The notes beneath the pieces were generated by a model. That model did not search any database, was not told the DNA's origin, and worked only from the letters and a program-made list of their open reading frames with translations. Positions 1 to 7,979 of a stretch of 64,000 bases of DNA are shown one piece after another. The first letter of the stretch is position 1, and each line of letters opens with the position of its first letter. Source of the stretch: Photobacterium jeanii (lineage in GTDB: Bacteria; Pseudomonadota; Gammaproteobacteria; Enterobacterales; Vibrionaceae); contig NZ_LVHF01000029.1 of NCBI RefSeq assembly GCF_001650345.1, positions 186,001 to 250,000 of the forward strand. The letters run 5' to 3'. Both the position numbers and the translations under genes were made by a program.

Positions 1-90
1 CGGCTTTGGATCTGGTGAATTAGAACCATCACCACCACATCCAGCTAATAATAAACCACTAATCGCCACTGCTAATAACTTTTTATTCAT
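1..90 (-). CDS. Lipoprotein, N-terminal fragment cut by window edge
   Basis: Only the first 30 codons are present, running off the left edge. They read as a bacterial lipoprotein signal: positively charged start (MNKKLL), a hydrophobic stretch, then the lipobox LLAGC with the acylated Cys at residue 17, followed by a flexible Gly/Asp/Ser/Pro-rich tether (GGDGSNSPDPKP). This places the mature protein as lipid-anchored in the envelope. What the protein does cannot be told from this fragment. The ATG lies at 88-90 on the complement. Confidence 0.75.
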   Translation of the reverse strand, partial: MNKKLLAVAISGLLLAGCGGDGSNSPDPKP

Positions 91-474
91 TATATTTAAC
101 CATAGAATTACAATTTGTATTTATTTCTATTGGATAATTATCCCAGTAATAATAAATCTCAAATGCAAAGATATACCTAGCCCCCCGATTAATAATCAGG
201 GAATACATAAGTATTTAAGGTGTAGTAATTAACTCTGCTATTTACATTAAATGTATTAATGAGAAGGTCATCCAATTAGACGCCTAAATCATACAATATG
301 AAACTTATCACAAATCATCCAGTAGCGTAATATTGTGACATGTATCAGCAAAAAATTGTCTCTATGCTACGTAACACTATGATTTTGAGCGTTTTTCGCT
401 CAAATTTCTAAGACAAAAAACCAAAGCCCCATATAGAGGCTTTAATTTTTAGACTTAATAATTGAATTTCAATG
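91..474. other. Intergenic region, 384 bp
   Basis: AT-rich spacer between the truncated lipoprotein and melB. It holds a short hairpin with a 5-1-5 palindromic core GATTA-A-TAATC at 187-197 flanked by CCC/GGG, and the terminator at 423-443. No open frame with a ribosome binding site was found. The lipoprotein promoter must lie here, but no clear -35/-10 pair was picked out. Confidence 0.5.
423..443. terminator. Intrinsic terminator of melAB (bidirectional)
   Basis: Stem AAAGCC / GGCTTT with a 9-nt loop. Read on the minus strand it is followed by GGTTTTTTG, about 30 nt after the melB stop codon; on the plus strand it is followed by AATTTTT. It most likely ends the melA-melB transcript. Confidence 0.7.
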
Positions 475-1896
475 TTAAACCGCAGCCACTGGCTTGGTAT
501 CTTTTGGGGTTTCTGACTCGTTATCAGCTGACAGTGCGTTGTACTTCTCTTTGAGGTGATCTTGCACTCGCTGGTGGAACGCTCCGTTTAGCTTGTAGTA
601 TCGGAAGTAGATAAACAGCGCGATAGCAAAGAAGATTGTAGGAAGCCCAATCATAATGCATTGCATACCAAATATGGTTTCCTGTGTTTGTTCAATATTA
701 GGTACGTAATTAACCGCGGTTAAAGCAATACCAATAAAGAACGCCGCAAATGCTGAGCCTGCTTTTACCACCAAAGTTTGCACTGAGTACGCTACACTTT
801 CACAGCGAACACCTAGCTCATATTCACCGTAATCAACGGTATCTGCCACCATAATAACGTTCAGTACCCAAAATAAAGCCGTTCCGATTTGAAGGAAGAT
901 ACCCGCCGCAGAGATAAGCAGAACATTTTGTTGATCGTACATGCCAATGTAAATCAATACCGCGCTCCCTAAGATAGGGAAACCTGAAGCACCAGCCCAT
1001 AGCATACGACGGGAGAACATCTTCGCCAGTTTAGGGAACAAGACCAAGGTAATTAAGTTCGCTACCCCAGCATACGCCATGTAGTAAGGGAACAACTCTT
1101 CGTTACCGACCACATAGGTAAAGTAGTAGACCGCAAATGCTGTAATGATGTTTGTTGCCAAGTTATAAGACAGAGCCATACACAACAAACTGGTTAACTG
1201 ACTGTTCTTATAAATCAGTGACACCATTTCTTTTAGGGAAATACGCTTTTCTTCTTGGCTACTATCAAGTTTCTCGGTTGAATAACGCTCTTTAACATTA
1301 CGCAGGGTAATAAAGGTTGAGAACGCGAAACAGACAATCAGCATCACGCTAAAGATCTGGAAACCATATCCTTTATCGTCACCACCGACATAATTAATGA
1401 CGGGCATCGCAATCGCAGCCGTTACCATCCAAGCGAGGCTAGCGAAAAAGCGAGGGTATGGCACCAATTCTTCGCGCTCACGTTTATCAAGGGTAAGTGT
1501 CGGTACCAAAGACCAGAACGGAATATCCATTAAGGTGTACGTCATCCCCCACAGGATGTAAGTTACAGCCGCGTAAACAATCAGCCATGGACCTTCGAAG
1601 TAATGGGCGGTGAACAACATATAAAGCACCACCGAGTTCGCCACTGTACCAATTAAGATCCAAGGTTTAAATTTCCCCCAACGAGTGCGGGTGTTATTCA
1701 CAATCCAACCCATAATAGGATCATTAACCGCATCCCAAATACGTGCCACTAAGAAAATAGTTCCGACGACTCCCGCTGAAATACCAGCCACATCGGTGTA
1801 GTAAAACATCAGGTACATATAAACGATGGTGATCGCAAAATCTTTACCAAACGCACCAAATCCATAGCTCAACTTGGTGTTCATAGAAACACTCAT
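475..1896 (-). CDS. melB: Melibiose:cation symporter MelB
   Basis: Inner-membrane sugar carrier of the glycoside-pentoside-hexuronide:cation symporter family (12 membrane segments), importing melibiose and related alpha-galactosides with Na+, Li+ or H+. The 473-aa protein follows E. coli MelB closely from the first residues ([13 protein letters not shown]) to the end. Cation/sugar-site acids known from MelB are present at D55 and D59 (WDAVNDP) and D124 (TLMDIP); the loop motif RWGKFKPW and the late motif DTVDYGEY are also there. AAGGAG precedes the chosen ATG. It lies 113 bp downstream of melA in the same direction, so it is the second gene of a melAB operon. Function is very likely; the exact sugar range is inferred. 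Confidence 0.95.
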   Translation of the reverse strand: MSVSMNTKLSYGFGAFGKDFAITIVYMYLMFYYTDVAGISAGVVGTIFLVARIWDAVNDPIMGWIVNNTRTRWGKFKPWILIGTVANSVVLYMLFTAHYFEGPWLIVYAAVTYILWGMTYTLMDIPFWSLVPTLTLDKREREELVPYPRFFASLAWMVTAAIAMPVINYVGGDDKGYGFQIFSVMLIVCFAFSTFITLRNVKERYSTEKLDSSQEEKRISLKEMVSLIYKNSQLTSLLCMALSYNLATNIITAFAVYYFTYVVGNEELFPYYMAYAGVANLITLVLFPKLAKMFSRRMLWAGASGFPILGSAVLIYIGMYDQQNVLLISAAGIFLQIGTALFWVLNVIMVADTVDYGEYELGVRCESVAYSVQTLVVKAGSAFAAFFIGIALTAVNYVPNIEQTQETIFGMQCIMIGLPTIFFAIALFIYFRYYKLNGAFHQRVQDHLKEKYNALSADNESETPKDTKPVAAV

Positions 1897-2009
1897 GATG
1901 ACTCCTTTAGCCCCTAATTCATTAAAGGCTTATTCCGTTATTTTCACGTTATTGATAAGGGCGCAGTCACACGCCCATTGTTGTCGTTATATTATTTTTT
2001 GACGCGGGG

Positions 2010-3362
2010 TTACTGATAAATCCACTCAGGTAGCCAACCTTGATGCGCATCAATCAAGTCATCCACCAGCGCGTATATCTCTTCGATACCTAGTACTGCT
2101 GCGGTATGCGGATCTAACATCGCTGCGTGGTAAATACGCTCACGGTTTTCAGTGAGAATGGCTTCGGTCAGTAATGTTTGCACATTGATATTGGTTTGCA
2201 TTAGCGCCGCAAGGTGGCTAGGTAAACGCCCTACTTTGGTTGGTTGAATACCATTAGCATCAACCAAGCACGCCACTTCAACACAGCACCCTTGCGGTAG
2301 GTTTTCGATTAAGCCTTCGTTTTTAACATTGCCGTAAATCACGCTTGGGGTATTGGTCCAAATCGCGTTAATAATGGTACTCGCGTACTCATGAGACTCT
2401 TTCACTTCAATAGTGTCAGCTTGTTTGAATGTCTCTAATTCAGCGTTCCAATTCGCAATCTGTTCGATACAACGTTTCGGATATTCGTCCAACGGCACTT
2501 TATAACGTTCGATCAAATCAGGACGGTTAGGCTTAATAAAGTAAGGTGTGTATTCGGCAAAATGCTCTGAAGACTCGGTTACGAAGTACCCTAACTTCTT
2601 GAACATTTCGTAGCGCACTAAGTTCACACAGCGCCCGTTATGGTGCAGTCCTGGTTTAGGTGCTTGCCCCGACTCAAAAGCGGCAAGCAAATCAGGGTAA
2701 ATATCGACATACTCACCTTGCGCATTTTTCTTCTCTAGCGTGAGGTAGTACGCCATGTGGTTGATCCCCGCGCAGGTATAACGCATATCGCGGTAATCAA
2801 TATCAAGATCACGAGCCAACTCTTCAGAGGTTCCTTGTACCGAATGACATAAACCCACTTGCTTGATCTGTGGGTATTTCTCATACATTGCCCACGTATT
2901 CATTGCCATTGGATTGACGTAATTGAGCATGGTCGCATCAGGACACACTTGCGTCATATCTTCACAGATTTGCCATAAATGCGGGATGGTACGCAGCGAA
3001 CGCATAATGCCGCCAGGACCTAAGGTATCAGCGATGGTTTGTTCCAACCCGTGGCGTTTACACACGTCAAAGTCAATCACAGTACAAGGCTCAAATCCGC
3101 CAATCTGAAACGCCACAACAACAAAATCAGCATTTTCTAATGCCGCTTTCTGGTCTGTGTAACAATGGATTTCCCCTTTTGCACCCGCCGATTCCATCAG
3201 TTTGCTCACCACAATGTGAGACTCTTCGAGACGCACAGGGTCAATATCCATTAGCGCCACTTGCGCATGTTTTAACGCCGGCTTATGGAACACATCACCT
3301 AAGATGTTTTTTACAAAAATGGTAGAACCCGCACCGATAAAGGTAATTTTTGGAGCATTCAT
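2010..3362 (-). CDS. melA: Alpha-galactosidase MelA (GH4)
   Basis: Cytoplasmic NAD+- and Mn2+-dependent alpha-galactosidase of glycoside hydrolase family 4, splitting melibiose to galactose and glucose. It opens with a Rossmann dinucleotide site (ITFIGAGSTIF) and carries the family metal-site region CHSVQG and the GINHMAYY segment; similarity to E. coli MelA runs end to end. The open frame extends 19 codons further upstream, but the ATG at 3360-3362 gives the E. coli-like N-terminus (MNAPKITFIG) and has AAGGA 8 nt before it, so 450 aa is preferred. First gene of melAB; divergent from melR across a 320-bp regulatory region. Confidence 0.95.
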   Translation of the reverse strand: MNAPKITFIGAGSTIFVKNILGDVFHKPALKHAQVALMDIDPVRLEESHIVVSKLMESAGAKGEIHCYTDQKAALENADFVVVAFQIGGFEPCTVIDFDVCKRHGLEQTIADTLGPGGIMRSLRTIPHLWQICEDMTQVCPDATMLNYVNPMAMNTWAMYEKYPQIKQVGLCHSVQGTSEELARDLDIDYRDMRYTCAGINHMAYYLTLEKKNAQGEYVDIYPDLLAAFESGQAPKPGLHHNGRCVNLVRYEMFKKLGYFVTESSEHFAEYTPYFIKPNRPDLIERYKVPLDEYPKRCIEQIANWNAELETFKQADTIEVKESHEYASTIINAIWTNTPSVIYGNVKNEGLIENLPQGCCVEVACLVDANGIQPTKVGRLPSHLAALMQTNINVQTLLTEAILTENRERIYHAAMLDPHTAAVLGIEEIYALVDDLIDAHQGWLPEWIYQ

Positions 3363-3682
3363 AGCTTTGTCCTTAACACTCAATGAATCTTGCGATGATT
3401 CAACATTACCTGTCGACAAAGCGCTTTTTCGTCTCGTTTAGCAAAACCCATCTCCTGTTTTCTCATATTTATCTTCAAGCAGGTAAAAATATGAGAAAAC
3501 AGGAGAAAAAGAGGCATTTTGATGAGCTTTTAAAATAGACCAAGCAGCTAAACAACAAAGTGTTAGCCACATCTCGATTTGGAATTGGAATCTTTGATCT
3601 ATCGCTCTAAAGCATAACTTACCATTGGTGAAATTCAGATCGGTTTGCTATATCCAAGCGACAACGATTTTGAGGCAAAGAC
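3363..3682. promoter_or_regulatory. melA/melR divergent control region
   Basis: This 320-bp gap must hold the promoters of melAB (minus) and melR (plus). Its main visible structure is the 20-bp perfect inverted repeat at 3451-3506. By analogy with E. coli, where MelR and CRP act in the same place, it is the melibiose-responsive control region. No convincing full CRP site was read. Confidence 0.6.
3451..3506. promoter_or_regulatory. 20-bp perfect inverted repeat, probable MelR operator
   Basis: Left arm TCTCCTGTTTTCTCATATTT (3451-3470) and right arm AAATATGAGAAAACAGGAGA (3487-3506) are exact reverse complements with a 16-nt spacer. It starts 89 bp upstream of the melA ATG and ends 176 bp before melR. 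The arm length is close to the 18-bp MelR sites of E. coli, and two oppositely oriented copies would suit an AraC-family activator. A role as an RNA hairpin in the melA leader is the alternative. Confidence 0.55.
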
Positions 3683-4765
3683 ATGAACTCTCCCCACTCT
3701 GAACCCGTGCTGATCTCAACCCAAGACAGTTATTCAGCAGAAAGTGTTTCTATCAGCCCACTGTCTCTTTTCTCGTCATACGATAAAGTCGATGTGGAGT
3801 TGCGGCGACCTCATGACATGCCCGGCTATCACTGGCATGGGCAAGTTGAAGTCAATATTCCTTTCGGCGGTGATGTCGAATACATAGTGAATGGCAACCC
3901 TATGGTGATTAAAGACGGACACATAGGGTTGTTTTGGGCATCGGTGCCTCATCGTCTCACTGACTGCGGTACATGCCATAACATGGGGATCATCAATATC
4001 CCTATTCACCATTTTTTGGCATGGCCACTGAACAAAGAATTGGTCAACCAAATAACACATGGCGCAGTACTGCAATCGAACAGCCCTATGCTGGTCAGTG
4101 AATTTGAAATTGAACGGTGGGAGAAAGAACTGACGCAGGCTGTTGTTGAAACCAGTAAAACAAAAACAGATAAAGCTGAAACTGCAAATACAGCAAAAAC
4201 CGTTCATTTCACGGGTAATGAAAGCCGTCAGCAATTAGCCGCTGATGAAATTAGCCTAATGTTAAAAAGGCTGTGTTTTGATGGTTGGCACGCGACTTTA
4301 GCGCGAAGTGGTGAAAAACCAACGCAATCGGGTGTTTCGAAACATTCTCAGTTTTATGTCAGTCAAATGCTGGAATACATCGCTCGCCACCATGACTCGC
4401 CCCTAACCGTGAATCAAATAGCAGAACATGTCGGTTTAAACCCTAACTACGCAATGGGGATTTTCCAGCGCATGATGCAACTTACCATTAAGCAATACAT
4501 CACAGCCATGCGGATGAATCACGCCAAGGCGTTACTGAGCGATACAGAACGCACGATCCTAGATATTTCGCTCACAGTGGGTTTTAACTCTAGCAGCCGT
4601 TTCTATCAAACATTTCAGACTTATTTGGGCGTGACCCCAACCCAATACCGCAAACTGAGCAGGAATGATCATCGTTGGGCAGTAAAAGGCACCTCTCCTC
4701 TCCAACAACTAGAAAAAGGCGCGTGTAACGGCAAACAACCCGTAGGTTTTGTTATGAAAGAATGA
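3683..4765 (+). CDS. melR: AraC-family melibiose regulator MelR
   Basis: Transcription activator of melAB. The N-terminal sugar-sensing cupin region keeps the MelR signature (HWHGQVEVNIPFGGDVEY, LFWASVPHRLTDCGTC), and the C-terminal AraC double helix-turn-helix (about residues 228-325, with ITAMRMNHAKALLSD and VGFNSSSRFYQTFQ) is near-identical in style to E. coli MelR. At 360 aa it is longer than the E. coli protein (about 302): there is a Lys/Thr/Ala-rich insert near residues 155-180 (KTKTDKAETANTAKT) and a C-terminal tail of about 30 aa. GAGG lies 7 nt before the ATG. Divergent from melAB. Confidence 0.92.
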   Translation: MNSPHSEPVLISTQDSYSAESVSISPLSLFSSYDKVDVELRRPHDMPGYHWHGQVEVNIPFGGDVEYIVNGNPMVIKDGHIGLFWASVPHRLTDCGTCHNMGIINIPIHHFLAWPLNKELVNQITHGAVLQSNSPMLVSEFEIERWEKELTQAVVETSKTKTDKAETANTAKTVHFTGNESRQQLAADEISLMLKRLCFDGWHATLARSGEKPTQSGVSKHSQFYVSQMLEYIARHHDSPLTVNQIAEHVGLNPNYAMGIFQRMMQLTIKQYITAMRMNHAKALLSDTERTILDISLTVGFNSSSRFYQTFQTYLGVTPTQYRKLSRNDHRWAVKGTSPLQQLEKGACNGKQPVGFVMKE

Positions 4766-4809
4766 TCTCTACTAACTAGGAATAAAACAACTTTGGCATG
4801 CTCAACACA

Positions 4810-5199
4810 TCAGTATTCATTCTTAGGGAGTGCGTCTTGTATCTCGTAATAATCCCCTTTTTCTGCCACAAAAATATGTTGCGCCAGTTCTACATGTGTC
4901 GGCTGTTCAAACACACCCATGTAAATCCCAATCCATTGGTGTTTCTGCTTATCGATAGGATCAAAAAACAATGACGTTCCACACTTTGAACAAAAGCCAC
5001 GACGTGCTTTCGATGATGATGCAAACCAAGTGATTGCGTCTTCACCCTCAATTTTGACACTCAATAACGGCACTTCGGTAGTTGCACCTATGTGACCAGA
5101 AAATTTACGACACTTGGTGCAATGGCATAATTCAACAGGCGATAATTTAGCATCAACTGAAAGTTTTACCGCACCACATAAGCAAGAGCCGTGATACAT
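4810..5199 (-). CDS. GFA/CENP-V zinc-binding family protein
   Basis: Small soluble zinc protein of the glutathione-dependent formaldehyde-activating (GFA) fold. Zinc ligands are visible as CLCG near the start, CHCTKC around residue 30 and CSKCGT near residue 74. Members of the family are annotated for formaldehyde-glutathione chemistry, but most have no proven substrate, so no reaction is assigned. The open frame extends to a TTG at 5211, but that codon is inside the ribosome site: GGAGG lies at 5205-5209 and the ATG at 5197-5199 has correct spacing, giving 129 aa. Convergent with melR and probably a single-gene unit. Confidence 0.8.
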   Translation of the reverse strand: MYHGSCLCGAVKLSVDAKLSPVELCHCTKCRKFSGHIGATTEVPLLSVKIEGEDAITWFASSSKARRGFCSKCGTSLFFDPIDKQKHQWIGIYMGVFEQPTHVELAQHIFVAEKGDYYEIQDALPKNEY

Positions 5200-5271
5200 A
5201 CATCCCTCCAATGTTCATTAAAAACATAAGGATAGCGCGGTTAAAAAAACATTATTGGAACATTGCGCCCA

Positions 5272-5547
5272 TTAACGACGCTGACAAGACGTACAACCGC
5301 GACACGCAGAACGAGTATGTTTATCTAACCGACCACGCTGCACCTTACAATATGCATTTTTTAATGCACGACGTGCTGAGAACCAATCATCAGGCTTTGA
5401 GATCAGCAAATAACCATTAAAGCGTTTCATTAGCTCAGTACGGTATTCATTCAAGAAGCGGCTATCGCATTCAATTTCAAAGTGCTCAAACGCCTGCTCA
5501 AGACAGGTAAAGCTGGCTATTTTTTGTTGGATGTCAGTTTGGCTCAT
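5272..5547 (-). CDS. Small Cys-rich protein, possibly NifW-like
   Basis: A 91-aa soluble protein. Residues 12-75 (LEQAFEHFEIECDSRFLNEY, then MKRFNGYLL and ALKNAYCKVQ) resemble the pattern of the NifW nitrogenase-protective family, a short helical domain, although no nitrogen-fixation genes are in the window. The C-terminus carries a CxxCxxC motif (CRGCTSCQRR), which could bind metal or be redox active. There is no strong ribosome site ahead of the ATG. The family call is from memory of the pattern and is tentative; function unknown. Confidence 0.6.
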   Translation of the reverse strand: MSQTDIQQKIASFTCLEQAFEHFEIECDSRFLNEYRTELMKRFNGYLLISKPDDWFSARRALKNAYCKVQRGRLDKHTRSACRGCTSCQRR

Positions 5548-5634
5548 AATCTACAAGATTTTAGTATTTGCGTTAGTGTAAAACGATTAAAACAATGAAT
5601 TATTGATGTAGCACGTCAAATACCAATAAAACGG

Positions 5635-5665
5635 AAACGCCCAAGGTTATTAGCCTTGGGCGTTT
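5635..5665. terminator. Strong bidirectional terminator
   Basis: A 12-bp perfect stem AAACGCCCAAGG / CCTTGGGCGTTT with a 7-nt loop (TTATTAG). It sits 44 bp after the stop of the minus-strand GNAT gene and most likely ends that transcript. Confidence 0.8.
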
Positions 5666-5708
5666 CTTCTGACAAATTCGTTTTTAGCATTCAACTAACA
5701 ACCGATAC

Positions 5709-6140
5709 TCACAACTTCATATGCAAAATAGGAAACGGTTTTCCCATATCATCTAACGGTGAACGAGAAATCACTTTAAACCCCATGTGCTCATAAAAAC
5801 CAACGGCTTGGGGGTTCTGCTCATTAACATCAACCGCATTAACTGCAAACTCATCATAAGCATATTGAAGAAGGCATTTGCCTACACCTTGCCCTCTTGC
5901 TTCATCAAGCACAAATAACATCTCAACCTTGTGTTCATTAACACCGATAAAGCCAAGAATATCGCCGCCACAACTTTTCACACAGCGCAATGTTACTGCA
6001 GGAAAAGCATGGTCGATGATCATGGGCTTAAAAAAGCTGATATCAGCTTCAGTAATAAAGTCATGGGTTGCTAGGACTGAATTCTCCCACACGATAAGCA
6101 GTTCTGCGTAATCGGTAGGAAGCACATTTTCTACAATCAT
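5709..6140 (-). CDS. GNAT N-acetyltransferase, YjaB-like
   Basis: A 143-aa single-domain GNAT enzyme, predicted to move an acetyl group from acetyl-CoA to an amine. The acetyl-CoA loop is seen as RGQGVGKCLL (about residues 83-92), preceded by the beta-strand VEMLFVL. The segments SVLATHDFI near the start, VNEQNPQAVGFYEHMGFKV and the tail SPLDDMGKPFPILHM are hallmarks of E. coli YjaB. The natural substrate of YjaB is not established, so none is given. Transcribed alone, ending at the 5635-5665 terminator. Confidence 0.85.
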   Translation of the reverse strand: MIVENVLPTDYAELLIVWENSVLATHDFITEADISFFKPMIIDHAFPAVTLRCVKSCGGDILGFIGVNEHKVEMLFVLDEARGQGVGKCLLQYAYDEFAVNAVDVNEQNPQAVGFYEHMGFKVISRSPLDDMGKPFPILHMKL

Positions 6141-6266
6141 TTAATTCTCTCAATGTTAATGTAACCATGTGCAGCCGCGAAGCGTGATTATGACGCAACT
6201 TATTCTGGGAATAAAGCTCATCTCAGCCTACTCTAGAATCATCTCATTCACGTTAGGATAACCACG

Positions 6267-6557
6267 ATGACAAACCTTACTATTGTTGCCAATATCATTG
6301 CCAAACAAGACAAAGTTGAGTTAGTAAAATCGGAATTGCTCAAGCTCATTGCCACCACACGCGCTGAAGAAGGCTGTGTGAATTACGACTTACATCAAGA
6401 TAATGAAAATCCTGCCCATTTCTTATTCTATGAAAACTGGGCTTCACGCGAGTTGTGGCAACAACACATGGCAAACAAACATATCGCTGAATACCTTGGT
6501 ACAACCGAAGGCTGTGTTGAGAGTTTCACCGTAAATGAAATGACAGTGATCGGTTAA
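6267..6557 (+). CDS. ABM-domain putative quinol monooxygenase (YgiN-like)
   Basis: A 96-aa ferredoxin-like protein of the antibiotic biosynthesis monooxygenase (ABM) family. Typical features are the start LTIVANIIAKQDKVE, the central EEGCVNYDLHQDNENP and the FYENWASRELWQQHM segment that forms the dimeric barrel pocket. E. coli YgiN is a quinol-interacting relative; such enzymes need no metal or cofactor. AGGATAA lies shortly before the ATG. Followed by a separate small gene on the same strand; no functional link is evident. Confidence 0.8.
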   Translation: MTNLTIVANIIAKQDKVELVKSELLKLIATTRAEEGCVNYDLHQDNENPAHFLFYENWASRELWQQHMANKHIAEYLGTTEGCVESFTVNEMTVIG

Positions 6558-6659
6558 CATACCATCAGCTTTAGAGCGCTGAGGCGTCATGAGGTTTCTT
6601 TCGCTGCAGTTCACCTGTAAAGTACTGCCCAATTACACAGGCTAAACAGAATATTTGTT

Positions 6660-6911
6660 ATGAATATCGGAAATGAAGTAATCGAAACCCTAGACGAACT
6701 AGAAAGTTTTCTTACCTCTGTGGAAGACGGTGGTCTGGGTCTAACCAATGTTGCAGGCGTTGCAATGGCAACCAGCAATGCAGATGGTCGCCCTTTCGTA
6801 GCAGTGCTTGATGACAAGCATCAGCTTCTACTTGGTCGCTGGGTTTCGCAAGACGTTTATGAAAACGGTAAAGACCTAGTTCGTACAGGTCCAAAGCGTA
6901 AAAAGCACTAA
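6660..6911 (+). CDS. Hypothetical protein, 83 aa
   Basis: Not recognised. A soluble, acidic small protein with a basic C-terminus (GPKRKKH). The N-terminal half is helical (ETLDELESFLTSVE) and the rest has a beta-rich stretch (RPFVAVLDDKHQLLLGRW). The ribosome site is weak, but codon usage looks like that of neighbouring genes and a clear intrinsic terminator follows 25 bp after the stop, which supports it as a real gene. Confidence 0.65.
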   Translation: MNIGNEVIETLDELESFLTSVEDGGLGLTNVAGVAMATSNADGRPFVAVLDDKHQLLLGRWVSQDVYENGKDLVRTGPKRKKH

Positions 6912-6935
6912 AGAATCTTCACATTCTCGTAGAAA

Positions 6936-6966
6936 AGCGAGCCGCATTTGGTAGCTCGCTTTTTAT
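6936..6966 (+). terminator. Intrinsic terminator
   Basis: Stem AGCGAGC / GCTCGCT with an 11-nt loop followed by TTTTATTT, just after the 83-aa hypothetical gene and before the convergent LysR gene. Confidence 0.75.
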
Positions 6967-6988
6967 TTCGAATTATTTAGTTACTACT

Positions 6989-7852
6989 TTATCCACTGTG
7001 AGATTCAAAAAAATTCCAAACCATCATACCCACAGGTCCTAAGGCCTTACTATTTAACTTAGCAACATATACTGGCACAGTCATGACAGGCAGGTTATCT
7101 AACTTAATCAATGAGTTAGATTGACTTTCTTGTTCAGCTTCGTGTAGAGCGAGTCGCCCCCATCCCAAACCACTATGAATCAATGCTTTTTTTGTATTGT
7201 GGTCAGACACATACCACTGCAAGCCATCTTTCATAATCCCTGAATCAGGACCACTTTTATACGATGACTTCACTACAACTTGTGGATAAGCCAATAAGTC
7301 AGATAGCGTGATCACTGGCTGATCAGCCAACGGGAAAGTATTGGAGATGAAAACAGGTAATTCACACTGCTCAATACAGCGATACTTCACTTGCTGACTT
7401 CGCTCCAACACGGAGTATATACCGATATCGACAACGTCATCTAACAACATCCGTTCACCAGAAGCCGTTTCAATATTTAAATGGATGATTGTTGAAGGAA
7501 AAGATTGTTTTAGCTCTGATAAAAGTTGCGTGACTTTTTCCATCGGAAAAATAGCACTAAAACTCAACCGTAATTCCGTTTCCACCTCACTGCTCATTTG
7601 CTTTGCAAACATATCAAACTCATTCGCTTCATTAAGCAAGTGCTGAATTTTTTGTAATAAGATCTTACCGTTACGAGTTAGTTCTGGGCGATAAGTCTCA
7701 CGATTGAATATTTCAATCTGGTAATACTCTTCAACTTGCTTCACAGAATAAGAAACCGCTGAACGTGCTTTAAAAAGCCGTTCACTGGCTTTGCGAAAGC
7801 TACCTTCTTGATGAATAACGTTGACGACGTGTAAATGTTCTAATGCAATCAT
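6989..7852 (-). CDS. LysR-family regulator next to haloalkane dehalogenase
   Basis: A 287-aa LysR transcription factor: winged helix-turn-helix at residues 1-60 (GSFRKASERLFKARSAVSYSVKQVEEYYQIEIFNR), a linker helix and a periplasmic-binding-protein-like effector domain from about residue 90. It is divergent from the haloalkane dehalogenase/SDR pair with 127 bp between, the normal arrangement for a LysR regulator and its target. The effector is not known. A dyad at 7876-7900 is a candidate binding site. Confidence 0.85.
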   Translation of the reverse strand: MIALEHLHVVNVIHQEGSFRKASERLFKARSAVSYSVKQVEEYYQIEIFNRETYRPELTRNGKILLQKIQHLLNEANEFDMFAKQMSSEVETELRLSFSAIFPMEKVTQLLSELKQSFPSTIIHLNIETASGERMLLDDVVDIGIYSVLERSQQVKYRCIEQCELPVFISNTFPLADQPVITLSDLLAYPQVVVKSSYKSGPDSGIMKDGLQWYVSDHNTKKALIHSGLGWGRLALHEAEQESQSNSLIKLDNLPVMTVPVYVAKLNSKALGPVGMMVWNFFESHSG

Positions 7853-7875
7853 GGTCTAATAATATGACCAAGACA

Positions 7876-7900
7876 TTCTAAAAGCTATGCTTTTTTAGAA
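7876..7900. promoter_or_regulatory. Dyad, candidate LysR operator
   Basis: Imperfect palindrome TTCTAAAAGC-TAT-GCTTTTTTAGAA in the 127-bp gap between the divergent LysR and dehalogenase genes. LysR regulators commonly bind such interrupted dyads between themselves and their target. A second short dyad, TGGTC...GACCA, lies next to it over the LysR start. Confidence 0.45.
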
Positions 7901-7979
7901 CATAAGACCACCCTATATTAATCATATCGCCACCGAGGCAATCACTTAAAGCTAAGAATCACGATATAGGGAACTCACC

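Noticed and set aside
3776-4234. 152-codon open frame antisense to melR
   Set aside because: Lies fully inside melR, which has strong family identity; no ribosome site; shadow frame.
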